DNA of 64,000 bases from positions 28,841 through 92,840 of the forward strand of contig JBKBLE010000005.1 in NCBI GenBank assembly GCA_046296655.1, in the 5' to 3' direction. Both the position numbers and the translations under genes were made by a program. How positions within the stretch are numbered: the first letter of the stretch is position 1; every line of letters begins with the position of its first letter. The notes beneath the pieces are model-generated. The model did not search any database and was not told the DNA's origin. It worked only from the letters and a program-made list of their open reading frames with translations. The DNA is from Cloacibacterium sp046296655. Lineage in GTDB: Bacteria; Bacteroidota; Bacteroidia; Flavobacteriales; Weeksellaceae. Below are positions 7,578 to 15,493 of this stretch, piece after piece.

Positions 7578-8093
7578 ATGTTTAAAAATGAAAAAATTGT
7601 GAAAATAGGTGATTTGGTTTCGGTGATAGATGATGATTTGAAAGGGAAAATTTCTGCTTTCAAAGGAAATTTGGTGCAAATAGAAGACGAACATGGTTTT
7701 CATTATGACATTGAAAAAAGCAAAGTCGTACTCCACAATCATAATATTTATGATGATATTTCTATTACTGCAAAAAAGGAAACCTCTACCAAAATTTCTA
7801 AAAAAAATCAAACTCAACCGCAGTCCATCGATTTACATTTTGAAAAATTGGTCAATAATCCTCAAGATTTTGAATCTTGGGAAAGATTAATGATTCAGCG
7901 TGAAAAACTCATTGAAAAATTAGAATATTGCCGAAGCAATAACATAAAAAAACTGAACATTATCCACGGAATTGGTGATGGCGTTTTGCAAAATATGGTG
8001 CACGAAGTTTTACAAGGTTTCGCGGGAATAGAATACGAAGACCATGATTTTTTCTATCACAGCATGGGAAATGTCTTGGTTACTTTTTTGTAG
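7578..8093 (+). CDS. Smr-domain protein, MutS2 C-terminus-like
   Basis: About 171 residues. The N-terminal half is a small beta-domain (KIVKIGDLVSVIDDDLKGKI) linked by a charged spacer to a C-terminal Smr domain, with IDLHFEKL, then LNIIHGIGDGVLQNMV and the final strand. Smr domains are nucleases or nucleic-acid binders. The canonical HGKG/HGxGxG loop appears as HGIGDG. Starts at 7548 and 7566 are also possible, but the first lies within the inverted repeat, so I prefer 7578. The 3' end overlaps the convergent DUF6370 gene by 14 bases. Confidence 0.8.
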   Translation: MFKNEKIVKIGDLVSVIDDDLKGKISAFKGNLVQIEDEHGFHYDIEKSKVVLHNHNIYDDISITAKKETSTKISKKNQTQPQSIDLHFEKLVNNPQDFESWERLMIQREKLIEKLEYCRSNNIKKLNIIHGIGDGVLQNMVHEVLQGFAGIEYEDHDFFYHSMGNVLVTFL

Positions 8094-8397
8094 AATTAGG
8101 CAGTAATTTGAAATAACTTACCACAAATTTCCCATCCTTCACTTCACCGATGACTTCTGCTTTTTTGATTGCATTGCAAAAACCGTCATCAGCATGTGCA
8201 TCTCCGTGTTCATCTATTTTAGTGCCTTCTACAAAATAGCTTTTCCCGTCAATTCTTACCGCTAAATCACAACCTTTTTTGTCTTTCATTTTGAACTGAC
8301 ATTGTCCACAAGCTGCTTCTACAACTTGCTTCTTTTTCTCTTGAGAGAATCCAAAAGTGAAACTCAAAAGTGCAATAAATAAAACGAGATTTTTCAT
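8080..8397 (-). CDS. DUF6370 family exported protein
   Basis: A 105-residue protein with a signal peptide ending about residue 18 (FTFGFSQ). Mature features are four cysteines, with CGQC near residue 30, CDLAV near 43 and FCNAIK near 73, plus the segment DEHGDAHADDGFC. The cysteines could bind metal or form disulfides; no function is established. I recognise the DUF6370 pattern from memory. It converges on the Smr gene. Confidence 0.75.
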   Translation of the reverse strand: MKNLVLFIALLSFTFGFSQEKKKQVVEAACGQCQFKMKDKKGCDLAVRIDGKSYFVEGTKIDEHGDAHADDGFCNAIKKAEVIGEVKDGKFVVSYFKLLPNSTKK

Positions 8398-8436
8398 ATT
8401 ACCTTAACTATCTTTCAAAAATAGTTTAAAAATCAA

Positions 8437-8444
8437 TACCTTTG
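8437..8444 (+). promoter_or_regulatory. -7 box TACCTTTG of the DUF3822 gene
   Basis: TACCTTTG matches TAnnTTTG and lies 20 bases before the ATG at 8464. No TTG at the usual distance was seen. Confidence 0.6.
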
Positions 8445-8463
8445 CATTTATTGGTAAAAAACT

Positions 8464-9180
8464 ATGAAAAAACTTTCTTTACTTTTCACCAAAGATGGTT
8501 TACAATGGCACATTTCTAAAGGAAAAACAGTGCTAGAAGAAGCATTTCATTTCGTGACAGAAGAAACTTCGCCTCATTTAGTAGAAGAAAAACTAGATGA
8601 TGTGTTAAAATTTGATGACTACAAAGAAATAGAAGTAATTTCTGCACTCAATCATTTTTCGCTTACTCCAGATACTTTTACAGAACACGAATTGGGCTAC
8701 AAACTGATTTCTTATAATGCGCCAGTAAATGAAGAAAATGAAGAATTGATGCTTTCTGTGAACAAAAGATTTGCGGTGCAATTTTACTACACTTTTCCAA
8801 AGCATTTTTACCAAAAAATTAAAGCAAAAAAATTACCCACGAAATTTAATTTCTCTGGCGAAAAATTTTTAAATGCTTTAACTGTTAAAAACCACAAAGA
8901 AATTCACATCAATTTATATCATCATCAAGTAGAGTTTTTCGCTTTTGAAAATAAAAAAGTAGTGCTTTACAATAACTTAGATGCTGATTCTGAAGTAGAT
9001 TTCTTATATTTTATTATGTTTTCTTTGAGTAAAATAAATTTTGGAACCGCAGAAACGCATTTTCATATTTATGGAGAAACTCACGAAAACGAAACCTTTA
9101 TTTCAGAATTGAGAAAGTTTGTTAAAAATATTAAAGTTCATTTTGACAACGCTCCGAAAAAGAATTTTGTTCTTTCTTAA
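8464..9180 (+). CDS. DUF3822 family protein
   Basis: A 238-residue soluble protein of a Bacteroidota-specific family. It probably has an actin/ASKHA-like fold, judging from the alternating strands, but I see no ATP-binding motif that proves it. It has no signal peptide or membrane segment. It stands 24 bases before rsmD, and the DUF3822-rsmD pair is a recurring arrangement in Flavobacteriia, so a shared transcript is likely. Its function is unknown. Confidence 0.75.
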   Translation: MKKLSLLFTKDGLQWHISKGKTVLEEAFHFVTEETSPHLVEEKLDDVLKFDDYKEIEVISALNHFSLTPDTFTEHELGYKLISYNAPVNEENEELMLSVNKRFAVQFYYTFPKHFYQKIKAKKLPTKFNFSGEKFLNALTVKNHKEIHINLYHHQVEFFAFENKKVVLYNNLDADSEVDFLYFIMFSLSKINFGTAETHFHIYGETHENETFISELRKFVKNIKVHFDNAPKKNFVLS

Positions 9181-9204
9181 AAAATCATTTATCAAAAATC
9201 AACC

Positions 9205-9780
9205 ATGTATAGAATCATCTCTGGCAAATGGAAAGCAAAAAGAATTGTTGCGCCGAAAAATTTCGATGTAAGACCTACCACAGACTTTGCTAAAGAAGCA
9301 CTTTTCAGCATTTTGGCGAATCGTAACGAAGTAGAATTTTGCTCAGTTTTAGACCTTTTTGCTGGAATTGGCTCTATCAGTTTAGAGTTTGCCTCTAGAG
9401 ATTGCAAAGACGTTACCGCTGTAGAAATGAATCCTAAACATGCGGCTTTCATTAATTCTACTGCCGCAGAACTAGAAATGGCGCTTCAAATTAATGTACA
9501 GCGTGGTGATGTTTTCGAATGGTTAAAGAAAAACAGAACCAAGAAAACTTTTGACATTGTTTTTGCAGATCCGCCTTTTGAATTAGAAGAAAAAAAGTAC
9601 AATGAACTGATTTCTTTGGTTCTCAATAATAATTTCTTAAAAGAAAACGGAACTTTTGTTTTAGAACATCATTCTAAAATGAAATTAGAGCATCCTCAAT
9701 TAATCGAAACCAGAAAATACGGAAATGTGAGTTTTTCTTTCTTTGAAGCAAATCAAAATGAGGAAACCTCTGAAATTTAA
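9205..9780 (+). CDS. rsmD: 16S rRNA (guanine966-N2)-methyltransferase RsmD
   Basis: A 191-residue SAM-dependent methyltransferase. The N-terminal IISGKWKAKRI and the RPTTDFAKEALFSIL segment are RsmD hallmarks. The SAM-binding loop is LDLFAGIGSISLE and the catalytic motif is FADPPFE near residue 121. It methylates G966 in helix 31 of 16S rRNA. It follows the DUF3822 gene and converges on murI with a 9-base gap. Confidence 0.92.
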   Translation: MYRIISGKWKAKRIVAPKNFDVRPTTDFAKEALFSILANRNEVEFCSVLDLFAGIGSISLEFASRDCKDVTAVEMNPKHAAFINSTAAELEMALQINVQRGDVFEWLKKNRTKKTFDIVFADPPFELEEKKYNELISLVLNNNFLKENGTFVLEHHSKMKLEHPQLIETRKYGNVSFSFFEANQNEETSEI

Positions 9781-9789
9781 TTTTAGATT

Positions 9790-10611
9790 CTAAAGTTTTT
9801 TCAGCTCTAGACTAATTTTATTTCCAAAGAATTTTTTCGAAATTTTCTCGAAGTTTTTCGTGATATCAGAAAGGTAAAATTCTGTATTTCCTTCTTCGTG
9901 TTGAGGATTAAGCAAGTCATTTTTACTCAAAATATCCCTTACATAACTCGCCACAATTTTAGGAGAATCAATTACTCTTACTCTGGTTCCGTAATATTTT
10001 TTGATTTCTTCAATCAGAAGCGGATAATGCGTACAACCCAAGATAAGTGTTTCTATATTTTTTAACTTTTTGTCGCTCAAATAGTTATAAATAATCGCGT
10101 GTGTAATTGGGTGATTTACAAAACCTTCTTCGATGGCAGGAACCAATAAAGGTGTCGCCAATTCATCTACTTGAATATATTTATTCAGTTTTCGGATAGA
10201 TTTTCTGTACAAACCAGAATTTACCGTTGCTTTAGTCGCAATAACTCCTACATTTTGGTGAATCTCGAAAGCTACTTTTTCAGCAACCGGATTAATCACA
10301 TCAAAAACCAAAGCCTGATTTTCCACCAATTCTTTCACCTCTTGCAAAGCATTTGCTGTGGCTGTATTACACGCAATAACGATGGCTTTGCAATTATTTT
10401 CTAATAAAAATTGGGTAATCTTTAAAGAAAAACCGATAATTGCTTCTCTAGATTTTTCGCCGTAAGGTAAATGTGCAGTGTCACCGAAATAAATAAAATT
10501 TTCGTGCGGCATTAATCGTTTTATTTCTTTGGCTACGGTAAGTCCACCAACACCGGAATCAAAAATCCCAATCGGTTGTGATGATGAAAGATGAGAATAA
10601 TCTGGTTTCAA
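9790..10611 (-). CDS. murI: Glutamate racemase
   Basis: Interconverts L- and D-glutamate for peptidoglycan. Both catalytic cysteines are in place: ACNTATANAL near residue 81 and LGCTHYPLL near 193. The N-terminal IGIFDSGVGGLTVAKE is conserved. No ATG precedes this motif in frame, so the start is probably the TTG at 10611, giving a short leader KPDYSHLSSSQP before the domain. A GATTTTA repeat array lies 30 bases upstream and may have displaced the original start region. Total length of 273 is normal. Confidence 0.9.
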   Translation of the reverse strand: MKPDYSHLSSSQPIGIFDSGVGGLTVAKEIKRLMPHENFIYFGDTAHLPYGEKSREAIIGFSLKITQFLLENNCKAIVIACNTATANALQEVKELVENQALVFDVINPVAEKVAFEIHQNVGVIATKATVNSGLYRKSIRKLNKYIQVDELATPLLVPAIEEGFVNHPITHAIIYNYLSDKKLKNIETLILGCTHYPLLIEEIKKYYGTRVRVIDSPKIVASYVRDILSKNDLLNPQHEEGNTEFYLSDITKNFEKISKKFFGNKISLELKKL

Positions 10612-10640
10612 AGGCTTGAAATTTTTACAAAAATACTAAA

Positions 10641-10676
10641 GATTTTAGATTTTAGATTTTAGATTTTAGATTTTTT
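10641..10676. repeat. Tandem array of the 7-mer GATTTTA (about five units)
   Basis: GATTTTA is repeated head to tail between murI and hemW. The last unit runs into the hemW stop codon (TAA read on the minus strand at 10677-10675). Confidence 0.9.
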
Positions 10677-11799
10677 AAAGAATAAAGAGATCAGAAGCAA
10701 TTCCATCGGCTAAAAACCAATGTTTTTCTGGAATTTTTAAGTGATTTTCTTCTATCACAAGAATTCCTTCTTCTAATTTTGGCTGAATGCTGTTTTTAAA
10801 AATTTCTAAAATTTCGCCAGAAAATTTTTCGTGGAGTTTTTCTAAATCTACTCCCCAAATCGTTCTGAGACCAATCATAAGCATTTCATTGTACTGGTCT
10901 TTTTCAGAAAGTTTTTCGGTTTCTTTGGGAAGGATATTTTCTGCTAAATTTTTAATATAAATGGTGTTATTCGCAACATTCCAACTGCGCTCGTTTCTAC
11001 CGTTATAAGAATGTGCAGAAGGCCCGATTCCCAGATATTCTTTGTATTTCCAATACGCTGAATTGTGCTTTGATTCAAAATCTTTTTTAGCAAAATTAGA
11101 AATTTCGTAGTGTATGAAACCGTTGTCTTTTAGAAAATCAGACATATAATAGAACTCTTTATTTTGTTCCGTTTCTTTCGGTTCTGCGATTTTATTTTTC
11201 TTAATCCAAGCATTCAAAGCAGTTTTAGGCTCGATGGTCAATGCGTAAGAAGAAACGTGAGGAACTTGCAATTCTATGGTTTTCTGAAGATTTTCTTTCC
11301 AAATTTCAAAATTAGAAGTTGGCGAACCATAAATTAAATCAATACTTAAATTTTCAAAGCCAAAATCTTGTGCTCTTTTGATAGAACTTTCGGCTTCAGA
11401 AGCATTATGAGCACGATTCATGAGCTTTAAATCTTCTTCAAAAAAACTTTGAGTCCCTATGGAAAGTCGATTGATTTCGGTTTTGGCTAAATCTTTCAGA
11501 AAATTTTTATCTAAATCATCAGGATTAGCTTCTAGTGTGATTTCAATATTTTTTTCAAAGTCAAAGTACTTCAAAACCTCATCTATTAAAGATTTGATTT
11601 CGTCCACAGAAAGAATAGACGGAGTTCCGCCACCAAAATACAGAGACGAAAGTGTTTTGCTTTCTAGTTCCTCTTTTCTTAGAAAAATTTCTTTTTTTAT
11701 TGCCAAAATCATTTCGTCTTTCTGCTTCAATGAAGTAGAAAAATGAAAATTGCAATAACTGCATTTCTGCTTGCAAAAAGGAATGTGGAGGTAAATCAA
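10675..11799 (-). CDS. hemW: Radical SAM protein HemW (heme chaperone, HemN-like)
   Basis: A 374-residue radical SAM enzyme. The iron-sulfur motif CKQKCSYC is at residues 9-16, followed by the glycine-rich SLYFGGGTPS and the HemN C-terminal domain. The fourth cysteine of true HemN (CxxxCxxCxC) is replaced by phenylalanine (CNFHF), as expected for HemW, which transfers heme rather than oxidising coproporphyrinogen. The start codon is TTG at 11799, because an in-frame stop lies only five codons upstream and no ATG occurs between. A repeat flanking the next gene begins immediately upstream of that TTG. Confidence 0.9.
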   Translation of the reverse strand: MIYLHIPFCKQKCSYCNFHFSTSLKQKDEMILAIKKEIFLRKEELESKTLSSLYFGGGTPSILSVDEIKSLIDEVLKYFDFEKNIEITLEANPDDLDKNFLKDLAKTEINRLSIGTQSFFEEDLKLMNRAHNASEAESSIKRAQDFGFENLSIDLIYGSPTSNFEIWKENLQKTIELQVPHVSSYALTIEPKTALNAWIKKNKIAEPKETEQNKEFYYMSDFLKDNGFIHYEISNFAKKDFESKHNSAYWKYKEYLGIGPSAHSYNGRNERSWNVANNTIYIKNLAENILPKETEKLSEKDQYNEMLMIGLRTIWGVDLEKLHEKFSGEILEIFKNSIQPKLEEGILVIEENHLKIPEKHWFLADGIASDLFIL

Positions 11800-11800
11800 T

Positions 11801-11834
11801 TCTGTTGGATGTTAGGTGTTAGATGATGGAAGTT
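11801..11834. repeat. Left repeat of the four-helix-bundle gene (GATGATGGAAGTT)
   Basis: Degenerate units of the type GTTGGATGTTAGGTGTTAGA lead into GATGATGGAAGTT at 11822-11834. That last stretch is the inverse of 12206-12218 with one mismatch and overlaps the gene's stop codon. Confidence 0.7.
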
Positions 11835-12186
11835 AATTGAGTTTATTTCTAAATGCAATTATAGAATTCATTAATTTATATGCTTCTTGATATAATTCTT
11901 TAAAATCACTCTCATCAATATAGTTCCTATCCTTCGCTTTATAAAGACAAGTTACCACTTCTGCTAATGAACGAATTGAATATCCTAGAAATTTTTTAAA
12001 TTCAGTATTACTTTGTAAAATACTTCCTTCTGAAATATTAAGAGCGATTGAATCAGAAGCTCTTCTAATCTGAGAAGTTAGATTAAATATTTCATCTTTT
12101 GGAAAATTAAAAGACAATTTAAATATCTTTTCTCCATAACTCATGGAGTCTTGCCAAATTGTTAATTTTTCAAATTTAAAGCTCAT
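11833..12186 (-). CDS. Four-helix-bundle protein (23S rRNA intervening-sequence protein family)
   Basis: About 117 residues from the ATG at 12186 (MSFKFEKLTIWQ). The conserved core is complete: WQDSMSYGEKIFKL, then LTSQIRRASDSIALNISEGS, FKKFLGYSIRSLAEVVT and a final helix. The family forms pentameric bundles and is related to the accessory protein Avd of diversity-generating retroelements; its role outside those elements is unknown. No reverse transcriptase is nearby. Inverted repeats border the gene on both sides, one overlapping its stop codon, so it looks like a self-contained cassette. Confidence 0.88.
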   Translation of the reverse strand: MSFKFEKLTIWQDSMSYGEKIFKLSFNFPKDEIFNLTSQIRRASDSIALNISEGSILQSNTEFKKFLGYSIRSLAEVVTCLYKAKDRNYIDESDFKELYQEAYKLMNSIIAFRNKLN

Positions 12187-12201
12187 CTTCAATTAAATTA
12201 C

Positions 12202-12230
12202 ATCAAACTTCCAGCATCATGCTTCCAGCA
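12202..12230. repeat. Right repeat of the four-helix-bundle gene (AACTTCCAGCATC)
   Basis: AACTTCCAGCATC (12206-12218) followed by a second unit GCTTCCAGCA (12221-12230). It inverts the repeat at 11822-11834, enclosing the gene in a unit of roughly 400 bases. Confidence 0.7.
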
Positions 12231-12233
12231 AAT

Positions 12234-13184
12234 TTAACGATATCTAAATCCTCTTTGATTGATAAAATTAGGAATATCATAACCTAAACTCAGCATGAAA
12301 GAATTTCCACCATATTCTTGAATATCAGACAATCCTAAATTATAAGAAGCTCCGAAATGGAGTTTATTGAGTTTAAATTTAATAATAGGCGACATGCTTA
12401 ACTGTTGGCTTCCCACAGCACTTTTTGCAGTTCTGTAATTGATTCCCGCAGCAAAATAGTCACTTTCACCATACAATTTCATCAAAACATTGATGTCAAA
12501 CATTCTAGATGAATTGGTATTCAAATTCATCATCACAGAAGGTTCTACCGAAAATCCTTCGGTAATTTCCCAGTCATACCCAGCATTAAGGTAAAATCTG
12601 GTTGGCGACGGTTCTATACCATTTACCACTGGTGTATTGTTACTCAATGGAATATCTGCAACAGAAATCCCAGCAAAAGCTCTGCTATAAGTAGCTTGTA
12701 ATCCTAAATTAGCATAAGCAATGAAAATACTATTGTTATTTTCGTAAAGCAAAGGATCATTTGGATCTTGCGCATTTACTTTAGAAACGTCAAAGTTCTG
12801 ATTGTAAAAATTTACTGATGTCCCGAAAGAAAATTGGTCTTTTCTGCCATCTTCATCACTGAGCGGAACAAAGTAAGAAGCACCAATTGCAATTCCGTTT
12901 GCAGAAATCGGCCCGTTTTGGTCACGGAAAAAATAAGCGCCTATTCCTACTCTATCAAAAGCATTGGCATGAATTCCTACCGATTGTACATTGGGAGATT
13001 CATCAAATTTTGAAAATTGTTTTTGATAGTTGGCAACCAAATTCACATCATCTGTTTTTCCAATATGCGCAGGATTAAAGAGAAATTCACTATCAAATAA
13101 ATACTGCTGATACATAGGAATAGTTTCTTGAGCATAGCTCAATCCTGAAAAAGCAGCAAAAAATGTGAATAATATTTTTTTCAT
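12234..13184 (-). CDS. PorP/SprF family type IX secretion membrane protein
   Basis: A 316-residue outer-membrane beta-barrel of the PorP/SprF family. It has a signal peptide to about residue 18 (FSGLSYAQ) and the family opening PMYQQYLFDSEFLFNPAH. Alternating strands follow to the terminus, where the last residues are aromatic and basic (GFRYR). Family members interact with the type IX secretion system and often anchor or help export a specific partner. No partner adhesin is adjacent, so this copy is an orphan in its neighbourhood. Confidence 0.9.
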   Translation of the reverse strand: MKKILFTFFAAFSGLSYAQETIPMYQQYLFDSEFLFNPAHIGKTDDVNLVANYQKQFSKFDESPNVQSVGIHANAFDRVGIGAYFFRDQNGPISANGIAIGASYFVPLSDEDGRKDQFSFGTSVNFYNQNFDVSKVNAQDPNDPLLYENNNSIFIAYANLGLQATYSRAFAGISVADIPLSNNTPVVNGIEPSPTRFYLNAGYDWEITEGFSVEPSVMMNLNTNSSRMFDINVLMKLYGESDYFAAGINYRTAKSAVGSQQLSMSPIIKFKLNKLHFGASYNLGLSDIQEYGGNSFMLSLGYDIPNFINQRGFRYR

Positions 13185-13271
13185 GGTCGTGAATTTCTAA
13201 ACTTCAAATTTAAGTAAAAAGTATGGAATTGAAAATTTCTTTGTCTTAAACCTGCCCCAAAACAATTGGAA

Positions 13272-14336
13272 TTAAGAATTTTGCAAGTAATTTCTCCATT
13301 TTTCTACCGCATCTTGCATATCTTTTGGCATCGGTGATTCAAAATACATTTCTTTTTTTGTCGTAGGATGAATGAAGCCTAAAGTATGAGCGTGTAAAGC
13401 ATGTCTAGGTAAAACTTCGAAGACATTTTTTACAAATTGTTTATATTTTGGTAAGTTTACACCACGCAAAATTTGATGACCTTCATATCTTTCGTCGTTA
13501 AAAAGTGTATGACCAATATGTTTAAAATGCGCTCTAATTTGGTGAGTTCTTCCCGTTTCTAGTTTACATTCCACCCAAGTCATGTATTTAAATCTTTCTA
13601 AAACTTTATAATGTGTTACGGCATGTTTTCCTTGGCTTCCATCTTCATAAACTGCCATTTGCATTCGGTTTTTCTGATGTCTTCCGATGTGTCCTCTTAT
13701 TGTTCCTTCGTCATTTTCTAAATTACCCCAAACAAACGCCCAATACAAACGTTTGGTTTTTCGGTCAAAAAATTGCTTGGCCAAAAAGCTCAATGCATAT
13801 TCATTTTTGGCTAAAACGATCAATCCAGAAGTATCTTTATCAATTCTATGAACCAAGCCTACTCTATCTAAATCTGAGGTAAAGCCATTTTTCTGAAAAT
13901 GAAACGCAACTGCATTCACCAATGTTCCTTGCCAATTCCCAAAACCTGGATGCACTACCATTCCTGGTTCTTTGTCTACCACCAAAACATCTTCATCTTC
14001 GTAGACAATTTTAAAAGGAATATCTTCTGGAATGATAACATTTTCTCGTGGAGGATGCGTTAATAAAACCGAAATTTCATCTCCCGGCTTTACACGATAA
14101 TTTTGTTTTACAGGATTACCATTTACGATGACGTTTCCTGCTCTACACGTTTGCGAAATTTTATTTCTAGAAGAATTTTGGCGATAAATCAAAAGAAATT
14201 TATCTATTCTCAAAGGTTCTTGCTTTTTATCCACGGTAATATTGAGATGTTCAAACAACCCCGAGTTTTCTTCGTCATTAGAATTTTCGTCTTCTAACAA
14301 TAAATCTTCTTCTAAAAAATCTTCTTTTTCGCTCAT
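13272..14336 (-). CDS. RluA-family pseudouridine synthase (RluD-like)
   Basis: A 354-residue enzyme with an acidic N-terminal extension (about 1-35), an S4 RNA-binding domain (about 40-100, RIDKFLLIYRQNSSRNK) and the catalytic domain with GLVHRIDKDTSGLIVLAKN holding the catalytic Asp. Size and S4 domain point to the RluD group, which modifies helix 69 of 23S rRNA, though RluC-like specificity cannot be excluded. I start at the ATG at 14336 (MSEKEDFLEED) rather than a TTG three codons earlier. The PASTA gene lies upstream on the same strand, a common Flavobacteriia pairing. Confidence 0.9.
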   Translation of the reverse strand: MSEKEDFLEEDLLLEDENSNDEENSGLFEHLNITVDKKQEPLRIDKFLLIYRQNSSRNKISQTCRAGNVIVNGNPVKQNYRVKPGDEISVLLTHPPRENVIIPEDIPFKIVYEDEDVLVVDKEPGMVVHPGFGNWQGTLVNAVAFHFQKNGFTSDLDRVGLVHRIDKDTSGLIVLAKNEYALSFLAKQFFDRKTKRLYWAFVWGNLENDEGTIRGHIGRHQKNRMQMAVYEDGSQGKHAVTHYKVLERFKYMTWVECKLETGRTHQIRAHFKHIGHTLFNDERYEGHQILRGVNLPKYKQFVKNVFEVLPRHALHAHTLGFIHPTTKKEMYFESPMPKDMQDAVEKWRNYLQNS

Positions 14337-14403
14337 ATTATTCAAAAAAACTTTGCCAAAAAATTTTCGGCAAAGTTCTATAATTATTTTAATTTCTAAA
14401 AAA

Positions 14404-15387
14404 CTACTCTACAATTACCTTTTTAGCAGGTTTTTCTTCTGCTGGTTTTGTTTCTGTAGGTTTTGTATTATTTGTATTCGTAGTTGGTTTGGGTTTTTCT
14501 ACAGGTGGTTGTGGTGTAGTATTTACAGGTTCTTCACTTGGAACTGGGATAAACTCATTGTCAGAAGGTTCTGGCATGGTATTAATATCTGTAGTTCTAT
14601 AAATACTATTCAGTTTTTGAATTTTAGCTTGCATTTCGGCTGGTGTTTTTTTACTTGCCCACAAATCTATTTGCATTCCTTGATCTCTTACAGAACCACT
14701 TGCAGGATCCTGATAGTAAACAATATCAGAATCATTATTTTGTCCGTCTTCATATTCTACCAATCCTACTTCAAAGTAATTTTGAGTGATAATAGCTTTC
14801 GCTTCTGCTACTGTTCTTCCTACCAAATTAGGAATCACCACATTTCTCATCGGTCCAGAACCAATGACTAAATCTAGCGTAGAATACATCGGTACTTTTT
14901 CTCCTGGTTTGATCACTCTGCCATTAAACATCATTCTAATGACCGCATCTTTCTGAATATTAGGCTCATAAATAGTATCTCCTACCTTTAAACCCAGTAA
15001 ATCAAACTTCCTGAAAGCCAAATACTTATATCTATCTAAAACATCTGGAACCGCAACTGGTGCATAAGTTTTAGGATTCACTTTTAATACTATAGTTCTT
15101 CCATCTTTAACTCTAGAACCAGGTGATGGATAAATTTGCAGAACTTGATAAGGCTTAAATTTTGGATCGTATTTAAAACTATCTACTTCATATTCTAAGC
15201 CTTGGTCATCTAGAACCTCTATTGCTTGGTGTACCTTCATGTTAACAACATTCGGAACCTGAATTTCTTCACCATGATTGGTGTGAAATTCTAGCCATCG
15301 AAAGGTAAGCCAAACTACTCCTACAAAAATTACAAGTGCTGCTATTAAGTTTACAAAAACTTTCCAGTGGAAAAAAGATCGAAGCAT
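14404..15387 (-). CDS. PASTA-domain membrane protein
   Basis: A 327-residue protein with one N-terminal transmembrane helix (about 12-30) and three PASTA repeats (about 38-108, 110-178 and 183-250). The tail is rich in Pro, Thr, Lys and Glu. PASTA domains bind peptidoglycan fragments or beta-lactams in kinases and PBPs. Here there is no kinase or transpeptidase domain, so it is a stand-alone PASTA protein, typical of Bacteroidota. It is divergent from ddl and upstream of rluD, pointing to a cell-wall link. Confidence 0.88.
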   Translation of the reverse strand: MLRSFFHWKVFVNLIAALVIFVGVVWLTFRWLEFHTNHGEEIQVPNVVNMKVHQAIEVLDDQGLEYEVDSFKYDPKFKPYQVLQIYPSPGSRVKDGRTIVLKVNPKTYAPVAVPDVLDRYKYLAFRKFDLLGLKVGDTIYEPNIQKDAVIRMMFNGRVIKPGEKVPMYSTLDLVIGSGPMRNVVIPNLVGRTVAEAKAIITQNYFEVGLVEYEDGQNNDSDIVYYQDPASGSVRDQGMQIDLWASKKTPAEMQAKIQKLNSIYRTTDINTMPEPSDNEFIPVPSEEPVNTTPQPPVEKPKPTTNTNNTKPTETKPAEEKPAKKVIVE

Positions 15388-15416
15388 AAATTTTTTATTT
15401 ATTCGAAATATAAACG

Positions 15417-15469
15417 CAAATATAAATATAAAATTATGAAATATTTAAGCTGAAAAATAATTACATTTG
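15417..15469. promoter_or_regulatory. Divergent promoter region of the PASTA gene and ddl
   Basis: On the minus strand TATATTTG (15424-15417) lies 30 bases before the PASTA gene start. On the plus strand TACATTTG (15462-15469) lies 25 bases before the ddl ATG. Both fit TAnnTTTG. The two boxes are about 38 bases apart, so the promoters face away from each other within one short region. Confidence 0.65.
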
Positions 15470-15493
15470 CGTTTATTAGTTTTTTTAAAAAGT

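Noticed and set aside
10641..10676. GATTTTA array as a CRISPR or minisatellite locus
   Set aside because: There are no spacers and no cas genes; it is a short head-to-tail array of 7-base units.
11833..12186. Four-helix-bundle gene as part of a diversity-generating retroelement
   Set aside because: No reverse transcriptase, template repeat or variable repeat is present in the window near either copy.
14242..14871. Plus-strand open frame of about 209 codons over the PASTA/rluD boundary
   Set aside because: It is antisense to two well-supported genes; its Phe/Cys/Tyr-heavy composition is typical of shadow translation.
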